A DNA stretch of 64,000 nucleotides from Thermoplasmatota archaeon (GTDB lineage: Archaea > Thermoplasmatota > E2 > DHVEG-1 > B18-G2), in contig JAPDJO010000028.1 of assembly GCA_029259115.1 (NCBI GenBank), positions 1 to 64,000 on the forward strand. The letters run 5' to 3'. The notes under the pieces were generated by a model. It did no database searches and had not been told where the DNA came from. It worked only from the letters and a program-made list of their open reading frames with translations. The translations under genes and the position numbers were made by a program. This document shows positions 28,764-39,895 of the stretch, in pieces. Numbering within the stretch: the stretch's first letter is position 1; each line of letters opens with the position of its first letter.

Positions 28764-29327
28764 ATGGTAATGAAAGGAAAAGTAACTTGTCCAAAATGCT
28801 CGTTTGTCTTCATAGTGGAGAGTGAAGAGGAGAAAGATAAAAGTGTGGAGTGTCCAAAATGTGGACATAAGTTTATAGCGAGGATAGGAAAGACAAAAAA
28901 TAAAGATGTGAGATGGATAGAGTATGGCGGTACAAGAAAAGCTATACTCCCCATCCCCGAGAATCTGTCCAACCGTCCTTTTGTCGCTGGAATTCTTTTG
29001 GCTCTTGTATCGATACTCGGTGTCGCAACCGTTGCCATGTTTTACATATATCCTGATGTAGAGGTTTTGACACCGTACAGCCTGGTGCTCGGAGGTAACG
29101 AAACTTACCTTACCATTATAATCCTAGTATTTTCGATACTTTCAGCTGTAGGATCCTACAACTCTATTAGAAAGAAGTCCTTAACGATCGCGCTTGCCGG
29201 CAGCGTATTTGGTGTGTTGTCTTTTGGTTTCCTGATAATCGGACCTATACTCTCTCTGGTTTCCTTAATTCTTCTCATTATGTCAAAGGATGATTTCGAG
29301 AAGAGTCTGCATGGAAAGGAGTTTTGA
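28764..29327 (+). CDS. Membrane protein with N-terminal zinc ribbon (MJ0042-like)
   Basis: CPKCSFVFIVESEEEKDKSVECPKCGHKF plus several TM segments; overlaps pheS by 4 nt. Confidence 0.8.
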   Translation: MVMKGKVTCPKCSFVFIVESEEEKDKSVECPKCGHKFIARIGKTKNKDVRWIEYGGTRKAILPIPENLSNRPFVAGILLALVSILGVATVAMFYIYPDVEVLTPYSLVLGGNETYLTIIILVFSILSAVGSYNSIRKKSLTIALAGSVFGVLSFGFLIIGPILSLVSLILLIMSKDDFEKSLHGKEF

Positions 29328-30829
29328 GAGAGATGGAAGAACTATCCATTAATGAGAAAAAGGTCCTCCTTGCGCTTGCTAGGATCAGAAGAAAAGCAAC
29401 TCCAAAGAAGATACTTGAAAATACTGATCTAGCAAATGAAGACGAGGTAGCAAATGCTCTATCTTGGCTGAGATTTAAGAACTTGGTTAAGATAAATGAA
29501 AAAGTGAAAAAACTTTACTCATTAGGTGAAGAGGGTAAGAAGCTCGCTGAGAATGGGTTGCCAGAGAGAAGGGTTTTGAATTTACTCGTAAAGAAGGGAC
29601 AAGCATCTCTCAAGGATTTAAAAGAGGTTTTAGATGATTACGAAGTACCGATAGCTATCGGTTGGCTAAAGAAGAGGGGGTGGGCAGAGATAGAAAAGAA
29701 AGGGAAGGACATTATTTTAAGATTGACAGAAAAGGGGAGGTTAGATAAGGATAAAAAATTGATAGAGGAAGAGATTCTCTCGATCTTGAAAGATAGAAGC
29801 TGGACCGAGATCGAAGAAGAAAAGATCAGGGTATTGAAATCAAGGAGAGGTGTAGTGGAGGAAAAAGAAGTAACCATCATAGAAGCTGAACTCTCGGAAA
29901 AAGGTAAGGAGTTGGCAGATAAGGGTATAAAGATAGAAGAAGAGATAACCCAGCTTACTTCTGATGTAATAAAAAGGAGGGTTTGGAAGGAGAAAAAACT
30001 GAGACCCTACGATATAAATATCTTTGTATCGCCAACATATGGAGGAAAACCCCATCCAATATCTTTGCTAAAAGAGGAAGTAAGAGAGATTTTTCTAGAA
30101 ATGGGATTCGAAGAGATTGAAGGAGATTATGTCGAATCTTCCTTCTGGAACATGGATGTTTTGTTTATACCTCAAGATCATCCAGCCAGAGATATGCAGG
30201 ATACTCTTTATTGTAAAGACTTGGTAGCTAAGGATATAGACAAGAAAATACTAAAGATGATAAAGGAAATCCATGAAAACGGCTGGAAAACTGGTTCAAA
30301 AGGTTGGAGGATTCCTTTCTCGGAGGAAGAAGCAAGGAAAGTCCTACTAAGAACACATACAACGGTTAATACCATAAGATATCTATACAAAAATCCTAAT
30401 CCTCCAGCGAAAGTATTCTCGATAGGAAGAGTGTTCAGAAGAGAAAACTTAGATTCAACCCATCTACCGGAATTTTATCAAATAGAAGGAATAGTTCATG
30501 AAAAGAATGCAAATTTCAGACAACTCATAGGGGTTCTAAGGGAGTTCTACAGGAGGATGGGATTTAAAAAGATAAGATTCAGGCCTGCATATTTTCCATA
30601 CACCGAGCCAAGCATGGAGGTAGAAGTTTTCTGGAATGGAAGGTGGATGGAGCTTGGAGGAAGTGGAATATTCAGACCTGAAGTTACTCTTCCAGCTGGA
30701 GTTAAAAATCCTGTTTTGGCCTGGGGACTTGGATTAGAGAGATTAGCTATGCTAAGATATGGTTTAGATGATATAAGGCAACTCTACATTAGTGATCTGG
30801 ATTGGTTAAGAAAGATTCTTCTTTTGTAA
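29324..30829 (+). CDS. pheS: Phenylalanyl-tRNA synthetase alpha subunit
   Basis: PQDHPARDMQDTLY...LLRTHTTVNTIRYL..KVFSIGRVFRRENLDSTHLPEFYQIEGI...GLGLERLAMLRYG. Confidence 0.97.
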   Translation: MREMEELSINEKKVLLALARIRRKATPKKILENTDLANEDEVANALSWLRFKNLVKINEKVKKLYSLGEEGKKLAENGLPERRVLNLLVKKGQASLKDLKEVLDDYEVPIAIGWLKKRGWAEIEKKGKDIILRLTEKGRLDKDKKLIEEEILSILKDRSWTEIEEEKIRVLKSRRGVVEEKEVTIIEAELSEKGKELADKGIKIEEEITQLTSDVIKRRVWKEKKLRPYDINIFVSPTYGGKPHPISLLKEEVREIFLEMGFEEIEGDYVESSFWNMDVLFIPQDHPARDMQDTLYCKDLVAKDIDKKILKMIKEIHENGWKTGSKGWRIPFSEEEARKVLLRTHTTVNTIRYLYKNPNPPAKVFSIGRVFRRENLDSTHLPEFYQIEGIVHEKNANFRQLIGVLREFYRRMGFKKIRFRPAYFPYTEPSMEVEVFWNGRWMELGGSGIFRPEVTLPAGVKNPVLAWGLGLERLAMLRYGLDDIRQLYISDLDWLRKILLL

Positions 30830-33800
30830 TGAGTTGGATACCAGATATAAGATCTTCGAACACAAAGCTAGAAGTAGAAACAGAAATCCTTTACCTAGGA
30901 ACCAAGTAGAAGTTATATACACCTCTCCAATATCTGGAAATTCATAAACGAGTTCTTTGCAACCCCATATACCTCCAACTGATGCAGACAATATGACAGA
31001 TAATAAAAGATACAGAAGTGACATAACTATCACACTAAGAAATATGGACAGGATTATGGAAATTTTTCCTTTCCTCTTATCTCCCCAAACCATATGAGAT
31101 AGTATCATCAAAACATCCAGGATTATAATGAAGATAGCTATCCCAAATATGTCTCCAACCACACTTGGTAGAGCTGTTGCTTCGCCCCAAGATAGATCTT
31201 GATAACTCTTAAACGTAAACACTTTGGATGAAAATAGGTGAAGTTTAGAATACACTTGATATCCATCTTTCTCCCCAAAGAGTTCCCATACTGGTAGAGA
31301 TGTAGAGATAATTATCAGAAACAAAGATAGTGAAAGAAAAACGCTTTCTGGCTTTCTTTTTGCAAAAAGCAATATTGTGATCAGGAATAGGATGAAAGCT
31401 GTAACAAGAACATAAATTTCTACAGGATTCTCATCAACATAGACTATCATTTGAAGATTTTCGCGAATATTTACTATACTGCTAGCTATCAATCTATCAC
31501 CTTCAAAAATATCTATTCTATATTTACCAGGTGGAATTTGTAAAACTTTGATGTTTTCTGACTTTAGAATCTCTCTGCCTTCTCTATGCATCTCTACAGC
31601 AATATCTTTTCTAACATTATCCAAGAGGTCTTTTACCTGCACATCGATGGTATAGCTAACAGGTATTTCTATGGTTATCTTTTTATTTCCATCTAGATGG
31701 ATTGGTTTCTCGTACTCGAAAGATTTGTAGAGCAATCTAAGCGTATAATTACCCTCTGGAATTCTAGTGAAAATATAGTTGCCATCAATAAAGTCAGCTT
31801 TAACTCTATTTAGATCCACATGTAGATCATCCTCAAAAGGGAGACCAAAGCTATCTATAATTCTGACATCAAGATTATAAAGACGGATCTTTTTATCTCT
31901 ACGAAGAGAAAGCATGGGTAGAAAATCTTTAGTTTTGATTTCATCAGAGAAAATCTTCAGATTTTTGTAGAATGCCTCGACTCTATAGTCTGAAAGGGGT
32001 AGCCTTATCTTGATCTCTCCATCATTATCACTGATATAACTCCCCACAACTTCTCCATCTTTTATAACATTTAGATTGATGCCCTTTATTGGATTACTGT
32101 ATTGATCTTTCAGATTGTATTTCAGCCTTACTTCTGGCTTACAGGCAATTACACAAGTTTTGTCTTTTTTCAAATTCACGACCTTCAATCCCACAAATTT
32201 CTTGATCCTTCCGAATCTGAAATATACTTTCACAACGTACTTTCCTTCCTCGAGTTTTGGAAATTTCACCTTTTGAAGGATAGAGACATTCTTGGCATCA
32301 AGATACAAATATTTTCCAATATCTTTGAGATACTCGGGTATTTCTTTGAGCTTTATCAGAGTGTATCTCTTAAGAAGAGCAGAAGAAACAAGGTGTTCAT
32401 CCTTATACAGCTCAACAGTAACAATAGGCATGGGAAATCTTGACACAGCAGCAATTAAAGGGTATGATAAACCTTGAAGTGTAGGGATAATGGTAAGATT
32501 GTATACTTTTCTCTCTATCTTCTCACTATAATTCCAGTCTCCTCCTTTATAAGTTGATGAAAATACTCGCGCAAATCTGTCTGCTTCATTTTTTATCTTA
32601 AGATATCCATCTTTGGTGTAATAAAATTCCGAAACAAAACTTGTCTCCAGATTCGAAGGCAATTCCAATATCTCTTTCTCTCCCTTTTCGTAAGAATTCC
32701 TACCGACAGATATTCCTGTGCCTTGTATCAAAAGACCAGGCATATCTATCCATTTTGATAAACCAGCAGTTACCTGCAAACCCTCCCTTCCTTTTGAAAA
32801 AAGACTCGTGTTTGTAAATATCAGAGCAAATGTGTCCCCTCTACTACCAAAATCCATAGAGATCCAAGGTTTTTTACCCAGATCCTCATCGTCTTCTGGC
32901 AAAATTATCCATCTGCGCCTAGCTCCACCGATATCTCGTGGGAATTTGTATTCCTTGATAATATTTTCTTCACTAAAGAAATGTATGTATGGAATAAACA
33001 AACCCGTATTGAGTTCCTCTATGTTTGTGCTCCTGATTATAGAAGTAATCATTGTAACAATATTTCCTCCCTGAGCACCAGTTCCTGTAGAGACTCTTTT
33101 TTCTTTTATTTTCTGATATGAAAAGACTACTATTCTCTTATCGCTTGTTGGGGAATAATAATAGGTGTAAACATTTCTTGTTAGTAAGTTTCCATCAAAA
33201 GATTCGGTTTCTATCCCGAATCTAACCATAAGATTGCCATCCACGAGTATCTTCTTGCTTCGAAACCTTTCCATTGATCCCACAGATCCGGCTGACTTTG
33301 TTTTATCAAGATACATCAATGCATAGGTTGTGGCAACTAACCAGTTATTAAGTGATACGTCTCTTGATTTCTCTTTTAGTTTAACTATTCTCTGGGCGAA
33401 TCTTAATCCAGTAACAGAACCGTCGTAACATACTAGAAAAGGAGTATACCCGTCTTCTTCTATCAAATAATATCTAACATCAGCCTCATAGCCTCTTATT
33501 GGCTCATAGTAAAATCTGCCTTCCCTCAAAGATACATGATCCTTATACTCGGGCGCAGGAGTGGGTTTATCACTATAAGCCACAAAATATCTTTCTCTAC
33601 CATCAGCAAAATCTGGGATCAGAAAAACGAGGTTGCATGACTTAATATGACTGTCATCTATGAATTCTAGATTGTATATTTGAGATTCTATCTCCCTATA
33701 TTCTCCATTATGATAAACAAAGACTCTCGCCGATCTGTTTGTCTCATCTTTTGCCCAGCATGGATGACTGAATTCTATTCTAATGTCAATCGGATAATAT

Positions 33801-33940
33801 CTAGAACTAGGATCTGTTGTATCGATGGGAACATTTATCTCTTCACGGTATCGAAAGTTAATATCTTCTTCATGTGAGGAGGTGGAACTTAACAATGAAA
33901 ATAAGATTATTAGTAGCATGGTAAGCCATTCAAGCTTCAT
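30806..33940 (-). CDS. Large secreted/membrane-anchored protein with carboxypeptidase-regulatory-like repeats and C-terminal TM segments
   Basis: Signal peptide, repeated beta modules (EGNYTLRLLYKS, PPGKYRIDIFEGD), hydrophobic C-terminal segments. Confidence 0.7.
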   Translation of the reverse strand: MKLEWLTMLLIILFSLLSSTSSHEEDINFRYREEINVPIDTTDPSSRYYPIDIRIEFSHPCWAKDETNRSARVFVYHNGEYREIESQIYNLEFIDDSHIKSCNLVFLIPDFADGRERYFVAYSDKPTPAPEYKDHVSLREGRFYYEPIRGYEADVRYYLIEEDGYTPFLVCYDGSVTGLRFAQRIVKLKEKSRDVSLNNWLVATTYALMYLDKTKSAGSVGSMERFRSKKILVDGNLMVRFGIETESFDGNLLTRNVYTYYYSPTSDKRIVVFSYQKIKEKRVSTGTGAQGGNIVTMITSIIRSTNIEELNTGLFIPYIHFFSEENIIKEYKFPRDIGGARRRWIILPEDDEDLGKKPWISMDFGSRGDTFALIFTNTSLFSKGREGLQVTAGLSKWIDMPGLLIQGTGISVGRNSYEKGEKEILELPSNLETSFVSEFYYTKDGYLKIKNEADRFARVFSSTYKGGDWNYSEKIERKVYNLTIIPTLQGLSYPLIAAVSRFPMPIVTVELYKDEHLVSSALLKRYTLIKLKEIPEYLKDIGKYLYLDAKNVSILQKVKFPKLEEGKYVVKVYFRFGRIKKFVGLKVVNLKKDKTCVIACKPEVRLKYNLKDQYSNPIKGINLNVIKDGEVVGSYISDNDGEIKIRLPLSDYRVEAFYKNLKIFSDEIKTKDFLPMLSLRRDKKIRLYNLDVRIIDSFGLPFEDDLHVDLNRVKADFIDGNYIFTRIPEGNYTLRLLYKSFEYEKPIHLDGNKKITIEIPVSYTIDVQVKDLLDNVRKDIAVEMHREGREILKSENIKVLQIPPGKYRIDIFEGDRLIASSIVNIRENLQMIVYVDENPVEIYVLVTAFILFLITILLFAKRKPESVFLSLSLFLIIISTSLPVWELFGEKDGYQVYSKLHLFSSKVFTFKSYQDLSWGEATALPSVVGDIFGIAIFIIILDVLMILSHMVWGDKRKGKISIILSIFLSVIVMSLLYLLLSVILSASVGGIWGCKELVYEFPDIGEVYITSTWFLGKGFLFLLLALCSKILYLVSNSLQKKNLS

Positions 33941-33990
33941 CTGAAAAAGTGATTTAATTTAGAATTTTATATAATTATCGAATCAAATTT

Positions 33991-35382
33991 TTAGATGGTG
34001 AATTTTCTCTGTAGAAATTTGTTTTCAAGATATCTAACAAATATCTGTGGATTTAAACCCTCTCCGCAACACATCTTCATTATATCTTCAGACGTATACA
34101 TTCTTCCGTATCTGTGAATATTTCTCACGAGCCAATCTTTTATTTCGTTAAAATCTCCATGCTCCACCTTGCTATCCATATCTTCGATGTCCCTTCTTAG
34201 AGCATACAACTGTTGAGCAGAATAGATGTTACCAATGGTATAGCTGGGGAAATAGCCAAAATCTCCCGTACTCCAATGCATATCTTGGAGGATCCCTTCT
34301 CTATCAGATTTGGGCCTAATTCCAATAATCTCCTCCATCTTCTCGTTCCAGATCTCTGGTAGATCCTTTGCCTCTATCCTATTTTCTATAAGCTCTGTTT
34401 CTATCTCAAACCTCAAAACTATATGTAAATTGTAGCTAACCTCATCGGCTTCTGTTCTGATCAAGGATCTTCTGATTGTGTTAACATATCTATAAATATC
34501 TTCTATATCTGCTTCAAATCTCGGCTCGACCTTCTTCAAAATTGGATAGAAAAATCTCCAAAAGCTGTAACTCCTTCCTATAATGTTCTCCCAGAATCTC
34601 GACTGCGATTCGTGCAAGCCCAAGGAGGGAGCATCTGATATTACAGTATATCTAAATTTACCTTTTGGCAGATTCAACTCGTAAATCGCATGTCCTGCCT
34701 CATGCATAGTAGAGAATAAGGATGACAGAGGATTTTCTTTTAGATATCTTGTCGTTATCCTAACATCAAAGGTTGATAACCTTGTCGTAAACGGGTGTTC
34801 GGATAGATCGATCCTGAATCTATCTTTCTTTAAACCTAGGTATCTAAGAATTATATGTGATAACCTTTCTTGAGATCTAACGCTTAGTTTGATGTTTATT
34901 CTTTCTTCACTTTCAAGCTTATCTAGAAGTTTGGATAGTTTCTCTCTAAGATATTCAAAAGCTGGCTTCAGCTTTTCATATCTCATACCCTCCTCATAGT
35001 CGTCCAGAAGATTGTTATAGATATGTCCCTCCAAATTTATATAGCTGCAATACTCTCTCTTCAATTCTACTATCTCCTTCAGATGAGGAAGAAATATATC
35101 GAATTTTGATCTCTTCTTTGCAATCTCCCAAGCAGAATAAGATAGTGCTTCTGCCTTGCTTAGTCTCTCTATAAAATCTGCAGGAATTTTTCTTGCTTTT
35201 TCAACGTCTTTCTTTAGCCTCTCCACGACAATCCTGTCTTCCTCTGATAATCTCTCAATGTTTCTCTCGTTCGTCAAAAATTCTATGTTTCTCCAAAAAT
35301 CGTCAGAAATCAGTATCTCATGCAGTCTTTTCGAGAGAAGGGATATCTGGAGAGATCTATCAGCTAGTGCTCTTTTGGGCAT
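33991..35382 (-). CDS. M32 family carboxypeptidase
   Basis: TMHEAGHAIYE (HExxH), ESQSRFWENIIGRS, EADEVSYNLHI. Confidence 0.93.
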   Translation of the reverse strand: MPKRALADRSLQISLLSKRLHEILISDDFWRNIEFLTNERNIERLSEEDRIVVERLKKDVEKARKIPADFIERLSKAEALSYSAWEIAKKRSKFDIFLPHLKEIVELKREYCSYINLEGHIYNNLLDDYEEGMRYEKLKPAFEYLREKLSKLLDKLESEERINIKLSVRSQERLSHIILRYLGLKKDRFRIDLSEHPFTTRLSTFDVRITTRYLKENPLSSLFSTMHEAGHAIYELNLPKGKFRYTVISDAPSLGLHESQSRFWENIIGRSYSFWRFFYPILKKVEPRFEADIEDIYRYVNTIRRSLIRTEADEVSYNLHIVLRFEIETELIENRIEAKDLPEIWNEKMEEIIGIRPKSDREGILQDMHWSTGDFGYFPSYTIGNIYSAQQLYALRRDIEDMDSKVEHGDFNEIKDWLVRNIHRYGRMYTSEDIMKMCCGEGLNPQIFVRYLENKFLQRKFTI

Positions 35383-35480
35383 GTATGTCTTTTGGTCCCA
35401 ATCTAAAAGAGAAACTACTCCACCTAAAAGGAAGATTTCTCTTTGCTTATTATATACAAACCTTAATGCATCTCTTACCT

Positions 35481-35918
35481 TCAGATCATCCCCTCCAATA
35501 TCTTTATCATCTTTTCAGATATCTTGTCCAACTTATTTCTGATTTCTTGAGATAAATCTAAACCATAAGACATATCCTTCGGTTGTATCCCTACAATAAC
35601 AACCTCTCTAGGTTTATCATAAAGTATCTTAGATAACTCTACCAACTTTTTGATATCAAAAGAATGTGTCGAAAACAGCTTTTCTCCATCTACATCCTCT
35701 AGATCGAAAATCTTTAAATCGCCAGGCGCACCCCCAAAATCTATCGCATCTAGCAAGATTATTCTGTCATATCTAGACAGAACATCTATAAGCTTTAAAG
35801 CCCCTGTCCCACCGTCTATAATCTCTATCCTTTTCCCCAGTTTTTTTCTCAAAACAATCCCTACAGCATCATCCTTCCTCAGTGCGTTTCCAAGGGCTAT
35901 CACGGCTATCTTTTCCAT
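35481..35918 (-). CDS. Hydrogenase maturation protease
   Basis: IALGNALRKDDAVGIVL...IDGGTGALKLIDVL; downstream of the NiFe large subunit. Confidence 0.9.
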   Translation of the reverse strand: MEKIAVIALGNALRKDDAVGIVLRKKLGKRIEIIDGGTGALKLIDVLSRYDRIILLDAIDFGGAPGDLKIFDLEDVDGEKLFSTHSFDIKKLVELSKILYDKPREVVIVGIQPKDMSYGLDLSQEIRNKLDKISEKMIKILEGMI

Positions 35919-37204
35919 TTCACCCTCACTCTCAAACTATGAGTTGAACATGATATGCATGGATCGTAGGCTCTTACAAGCATCTCAAGCATGCGCTCTA
36001 TCTCTTCTTTAGACCTATCCATTATCTCTGGAACAAACTTTTCCATATCCTTTTGTATGTTTACATGATTTTGATTGGTTGGTATGACAAGATTTGCTCT
36101 TCTGCATCTTCCTCTACCATCGATCTCATAATCATGTATGAGTAAACCTCTAGGAACTTCAACCATACCTATGCCTCTGCCCTCCTTGGGTTTTATTTTG
36201 GGTATTTTTTCCTCTTTCAATCCATTGTCCAAGAGTCTATTGATTATGTCTATAGACTTTTCCATGTTGTGAGCTATCTCTACGATCTGAGCTATACTGT
36301 TCATGAAAGGATTATAGCATGGAGCCTTTAAATCAAATATAGATGATATTTTCTTAGCAAAGTCTGAGAGATTTCTGCTATTAATGTTGAATCTAGCCAA
36401 TGCACCTACCATGTACGAATCTCTAACATGCTTGGAATGTTTTGCCGTAGATACATCCACAACATACTCTTTGAGGAACTCTCTGTAATCTCCTTTCAGA
36501 TAGCCAATATCACTTGATTTTGGAATCCCATCATAAAATGGGTAAATTCCTTCCTTGGATAAAGCTATGTACTCTGTTTCTCTCAAAAAGTCTGGAAAAT
36601 TGTTTATTCTTTTCTCCATCTCATAAGAAAATTCCTCTAACAGTCTCTTCCCATTTTTTATTTCATTTTTTATCCTCTCAAGTTCTCTCAAGCTTGGATA
36701 GGAGTAAAATCCACCAACAGCTAGAGATACGGGATGGGTTGTCCTACCTGCAACGAGATCTGATAATCTATTTGCAAGTTTATGTAATTCTAGCACTTTC
36801 TTTACCAAGTTCTTATCTTCTTTCGCAACCTCGATAATGTCCCTCTTTCCAAAAAGGTCAGGAAGAACTAGAAAGCCTACATGCAATGAATGGCTCTGCA
36901 TATTCTCTGCATGGAGAGCAAGCTTTCTCAACTCTACAGTTTGATCTGATACTTCTATAGATAAAGCAGATTCCACGGCTTTTATCGAAGCGAGAGTATG
37001 ACCTATCGAGCATATACCGCATATCCTCGAAGTTATGAAAGGAAGATACTCGTAGCTCTGGTCTTTAACAATCGCCTCAAAGAATCTCGGCGCCTCCGGG
37101 ATCTGCCACTCTATCTTCTCTATTTCGTTATCTCTGATCTCTACAAGTATATTTCCATGTCCCTCTACTCTGGTAACGTAGTGAACATCTATTCTCTTCT
37201 CCAT
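35906..37204 (-). CDS. hydA: NiFe hydrogenase large (alpha) subunit, group 3b sulfhydrogenase-like
   Basis: RICGICSIGHTLASIKAVE and C-terminal DPCISCSTH followed by cleavable SLRVRVKWKR. Confidence 0.93.
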   Translation of the reverse strand: MEKRIDVHYVTRVEGHGNILVEIRDNEIEKIEWQIPEAPRFFEAIVKDQSYEYLPFITSRICGICSIGHTLASIKAVESALSIEVSDQTVELRKLALHAENMQSHSLHVGFLVLPDLFGKRDIIEVAKEDKNLVKKVLELHKLANRLSDLVAGRTTHPVSLAVGGFYSYPSLRELERIKNEIKNGKRLLEEFSYEMEKRINNFPDFLRETEYIALSKEGIYPFYDGIPKSSDIGYLKGDYREFLKEYVVDVSTAKHSKHVRDSYMVGALARFNINSRNLSDFAKKISSIFDLKAPCYNPFMNSIAQIVEIAHNMEKSIDIINRLLDNGLKEEKIPKIKPKEGRGIGMVEVPRGLLIHDYEIDGRGRCRRANLVIPTNQNHVNIQKDMEKFVPEIMDRSKEEIERMLEMLVRAYDPCISCSTHSLRVRVKWKR

Positions 37205-37944
37205 ACTCTATCACCAAAGTTGAACATGTTCCATTTATCTGCTAGATCCTCATAACTCAGGTTATACCTATCGAATATCTCTCTTATATATTCAGTTGAT
37301 GGTTTTTCCAATATACCTCTGCACCCTAAACAAGGCGAACCTTTGGAAGGACATATCGCATCGCAACCAGCCAGAGTTATGGGGCCAAGGCAGAACTTTC
37401 CCTCTTCAAATAAGCATGGATTGCCTTTCTTCTTACATTCTACGCATACTGGGTAATTTGGTAACTCGAATTTTTTGCCTAGTGCAATTGATGTTACAAA
37501 TCTCTTGAATTCCTCTCTGTCTATCGGACAACCAGGAATATAGTAATCTACTTTGACTACCTCATCTACAGCTTTAGCTTTCTCGGAATTGAAGAAAGGG
37601 TTATCTTTGAGATTTTTATCCCCATATATAGATTTCAGAAGTATGTCTCTTTCAAATCTATTTCTAAGCTTGTTTACACCACCAAGACAAGCGCAACTTC
37701 CAAAAGCTACTAAGATTTTTGCATTTTTCCTTATCTCTTTGAGTCTCTCCTCATCCATCGGTCTATTGATCGAACCCTCTACAAACGCTATATCGTAGTT
37801 ATCCAAGCGTATATCCGATATTTCTCTGAATGAGACAATATCGACTATCTCTATTAGATCTAGAATCTCTTCTTCCAGATTTGCTACCTGAAGTTGACAA
37901 CCTTCGCAACTTGCAAAATCGAAAAATGCTACCTTTACCTTCAT
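37189..37944 (-). CDS. hydD: NiFe hydrogenase small (delta) subunit
   Basis: CEGCQLQ, GSCACLGG, PGCPIDREEF, CLGCRG. Confidence 0.92.
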   Translation of the reverse strand: MKVKVAFFDFASCEGCQLQVANLEEEILDLIEIVDIVSFREISDIRLDNYDIAFVEGSINRPMDEERLKEIRKNAKILVAFGSCACLGGVNKLRNRFERDILLKSIYGDKNLKDNPFFNSEKAKAVDEVVKVDYYIPGCPIDREEFKRFVTSIALGKKFELPNYPVCVECKKKGNPCLFEEGKFCLGPITLAGCDAICPSKGSPCLGCRGILEKPSTEYIREIFDRYNLSYEDLADKWNMFNFGDRVWRRE

Positions 37945-39863
37945 GAAAATGCCTCCGGGAGATCTTTTATCTCCGAATACCTAAACACAGGTCCCTCTTT
38001 GCATACGTATACTCCATTTATCTGACAGTGACCACACTTTCCTATACCGCATTTCATTCTTCTCTCTAAAGAAACGAATATATCTTCATCCCTTATCCCT
38101 ATATCTTTAAGACATTTTATCACAAACTTATACATCACTGGAGGACCTACTACTATCGCTATCGTATTCCTTGGATCTCTGATCTCTATCTCAGAAAACA
38201 GGGTTGTAACTACTCCTATCTTTCCATCCCATCTCATACCTTCTGGGCAGGTATCTACAGATAATCTAATCTCCACATCTCTTGTTTTCTCCCATTCCTT
38301 GATCTCATCCATAAACAACACATCTCTGGGTGTTCTTGATCCGTAGAGTATGAAAACTTTTCCAAATCTGGATCTGTTATTCTTAGAGAGAACATACTTT
38401 ATCAGGGATCTCAAAGGTACAATCCCGATTCCTCCTGCAACAAAAAGCAGATCCTTTCCTTCCATCTCATCTATGTTAAAACCTTTGCCAAGAGGACCTC
38501 TTATCCCTATTTTGTCGCCTTCCTTCATAGAGTGAAGTTTGCCTGTAAGGTTACCAACTTTCCTAACTACCAACTCAAATCTGTTACTTCCTGTTGGAGG
38601 AGATGATATAGATATAGGAGCTTCTCCTACGCCAAATATTGATACCTCTACAAACTGTCCTGGTTGGAAGTTAAATTTATCTCTCCCTACCATCTCTATC
38701 TCGAACAGTTTCTCTGATTCGGTTAGCGTTTCTATTCTCCTTATCATGGCAAACTCTGGTACAAAGGATGCTCTCGATTCCACGCCTTCTGGTAGTCTAT
38801 ATATCAGCTTTCCTTTTGATTCGCTCCTTCTCTCAAGAAGGGTATTGATTGCCTCGGCTGGATTTGCTATCTTGGGGATGCAAGCCTTGATGCATCTTCC
38901 ACAGCCAACGCATGCTATAAAGTTGTATCTTAGTGGAATGTAAAGGCCCTTCCTGTAAAACCTATGCCTGTATCTATCTAATTTGCTTTTCCTAAATATC
39001 TCTCCACTTGCTATCTTTGTGAAATCTGGCAGTAAGCAACTATCCCATGTTCTTATTCTCTCCCCGCTCTCTAAAGTTATAGACACTTCATCTCTCACAT
39101 CATAGCAATAGCAGGTTGGGCAAACTATCGTACAGGATCCACACTGCAGACATTTCTCTGATTCTTCCTCCCAAAACGGATGCTCATAAACATCCATCAA
39201 TAAAAATGGAATCTGATCTTTTTCGATCTCTATCTTTAGTTTGTACTTCTCAGGCAATTTCTCTCTATGCCTCTCAACCTTTTCAATATCTTCTTCACTA
39301 GCCTCTTCTATACCTTTAGCATATTTGAACAACAATTCCTTTCCCTCTTCACTTCCAACTTCTATAATTATTCCATCATCCAACTCCGTAAGCAGTAAAT
39401 CAAAGCCATCCTCTACCCTGTGGGTACCAAGGCTTGAAGCGAAAGAGTACTCACTAACATTGATTATATCTGAGCCTATGATGATCGTATTTTCTCTCCT
39501 CCTCTTATAAAGCTCGTCTGGACTTTCTTTCAGGTATACCTCATCCATTTGTTTTATAGCAACTATATCGTAAGGATGTACTCCTATGATTATCCTTTTT
39601 GTCTCTCCTTTGGAAATTCTTGCTCTCTGCTCCTTGACGTCAAACTTCATCAATTTCTCGTATGGAGGAAGCAAAAACACCTTTGGAGGTAAAATGGTGA
39701 TATCATAGTCCAATCTTAGCTCTCTTGAATTCTCCAATTCAGAAAAAACAAAATTTCCTCTTTTCTCTTTTACCCCAATGGTCTCAAAGTTCTCTATGAG
39801 ATTTTCTACGAATCTGTAAAAGTCGTCTTTATCAAGCTTGTATATCTCTCTACCCATGGTCAA
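37941..39863 (-). CDS. Fused HydB (4Fe-4S) + HydG (FAD/NAD reductase) hydrogenase subunit
   Basis: N-half CLQCGSCTIVCPTCYCYDV, CVGCGRCIKACIP; C-half PGQFVEVSIFGVGEAPISISS, FVAGGIGIVPLRSLI, CGIGKCGHCQINGVYVCKEGPVF. Confidence 0.92.
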   Translation of the reverse strand: MTMGREIYKLDKDDFYRFVENLIENFETIGVKEKRGNFVFSELENSRELRLDYDITILPPKVFLLPPYEKLMKFDVKEQRARISKGETKRIIIGVHPYDIVAIKQMDEVYLKESPDELYKRRRENTIIIGSDIINVSEYSFASSLGTHRVEDGFDLLLTELDDGIIIEVGSEEGKELLFKYAKGIEEASEEDIEKVERHREKLPEKYKLKIEIEKDQIPFLLMDVYEHPFWEEESEKCLQCGSCTIVCPTCYCYDVRDEVSITLESGERIRTWDSCLLPDFTKIASGEIFRKSKLDRYRHRFYRKGLYIPLRYNFIACVGCGRCIKACIPKIANPAEAINTLLERRSESKGKLIYRLPEGVESRASFVPEFAMIRRIETLTESEKLFEIEMVGRDKFNFQPGQFVEVSIFGVGEAPISISSPPTGSNRFELVVRKVGNLTGKLHSMKEGDKIGIRGPLGKGFNIDEMEGKDLLFVAGGIGIVPLRSLIKYVLSKNNRSRFGKVFILYGSRTPRDVLFMDEIKEWEKTRDVEIRLSVDTCPEGMRWDGKIGVVTTLFSEIEIRDPRNTIAIVVGPPVMYKFVIKCLKDIGIRDEDIFVSLERRMKCGIGKCGHCQINGVYVCKEGPVFRYSEIKDLPEAFS

Positions 39864-39895
39864 ATTGGGTATCGGGGATAGATTATTAATGGTTT

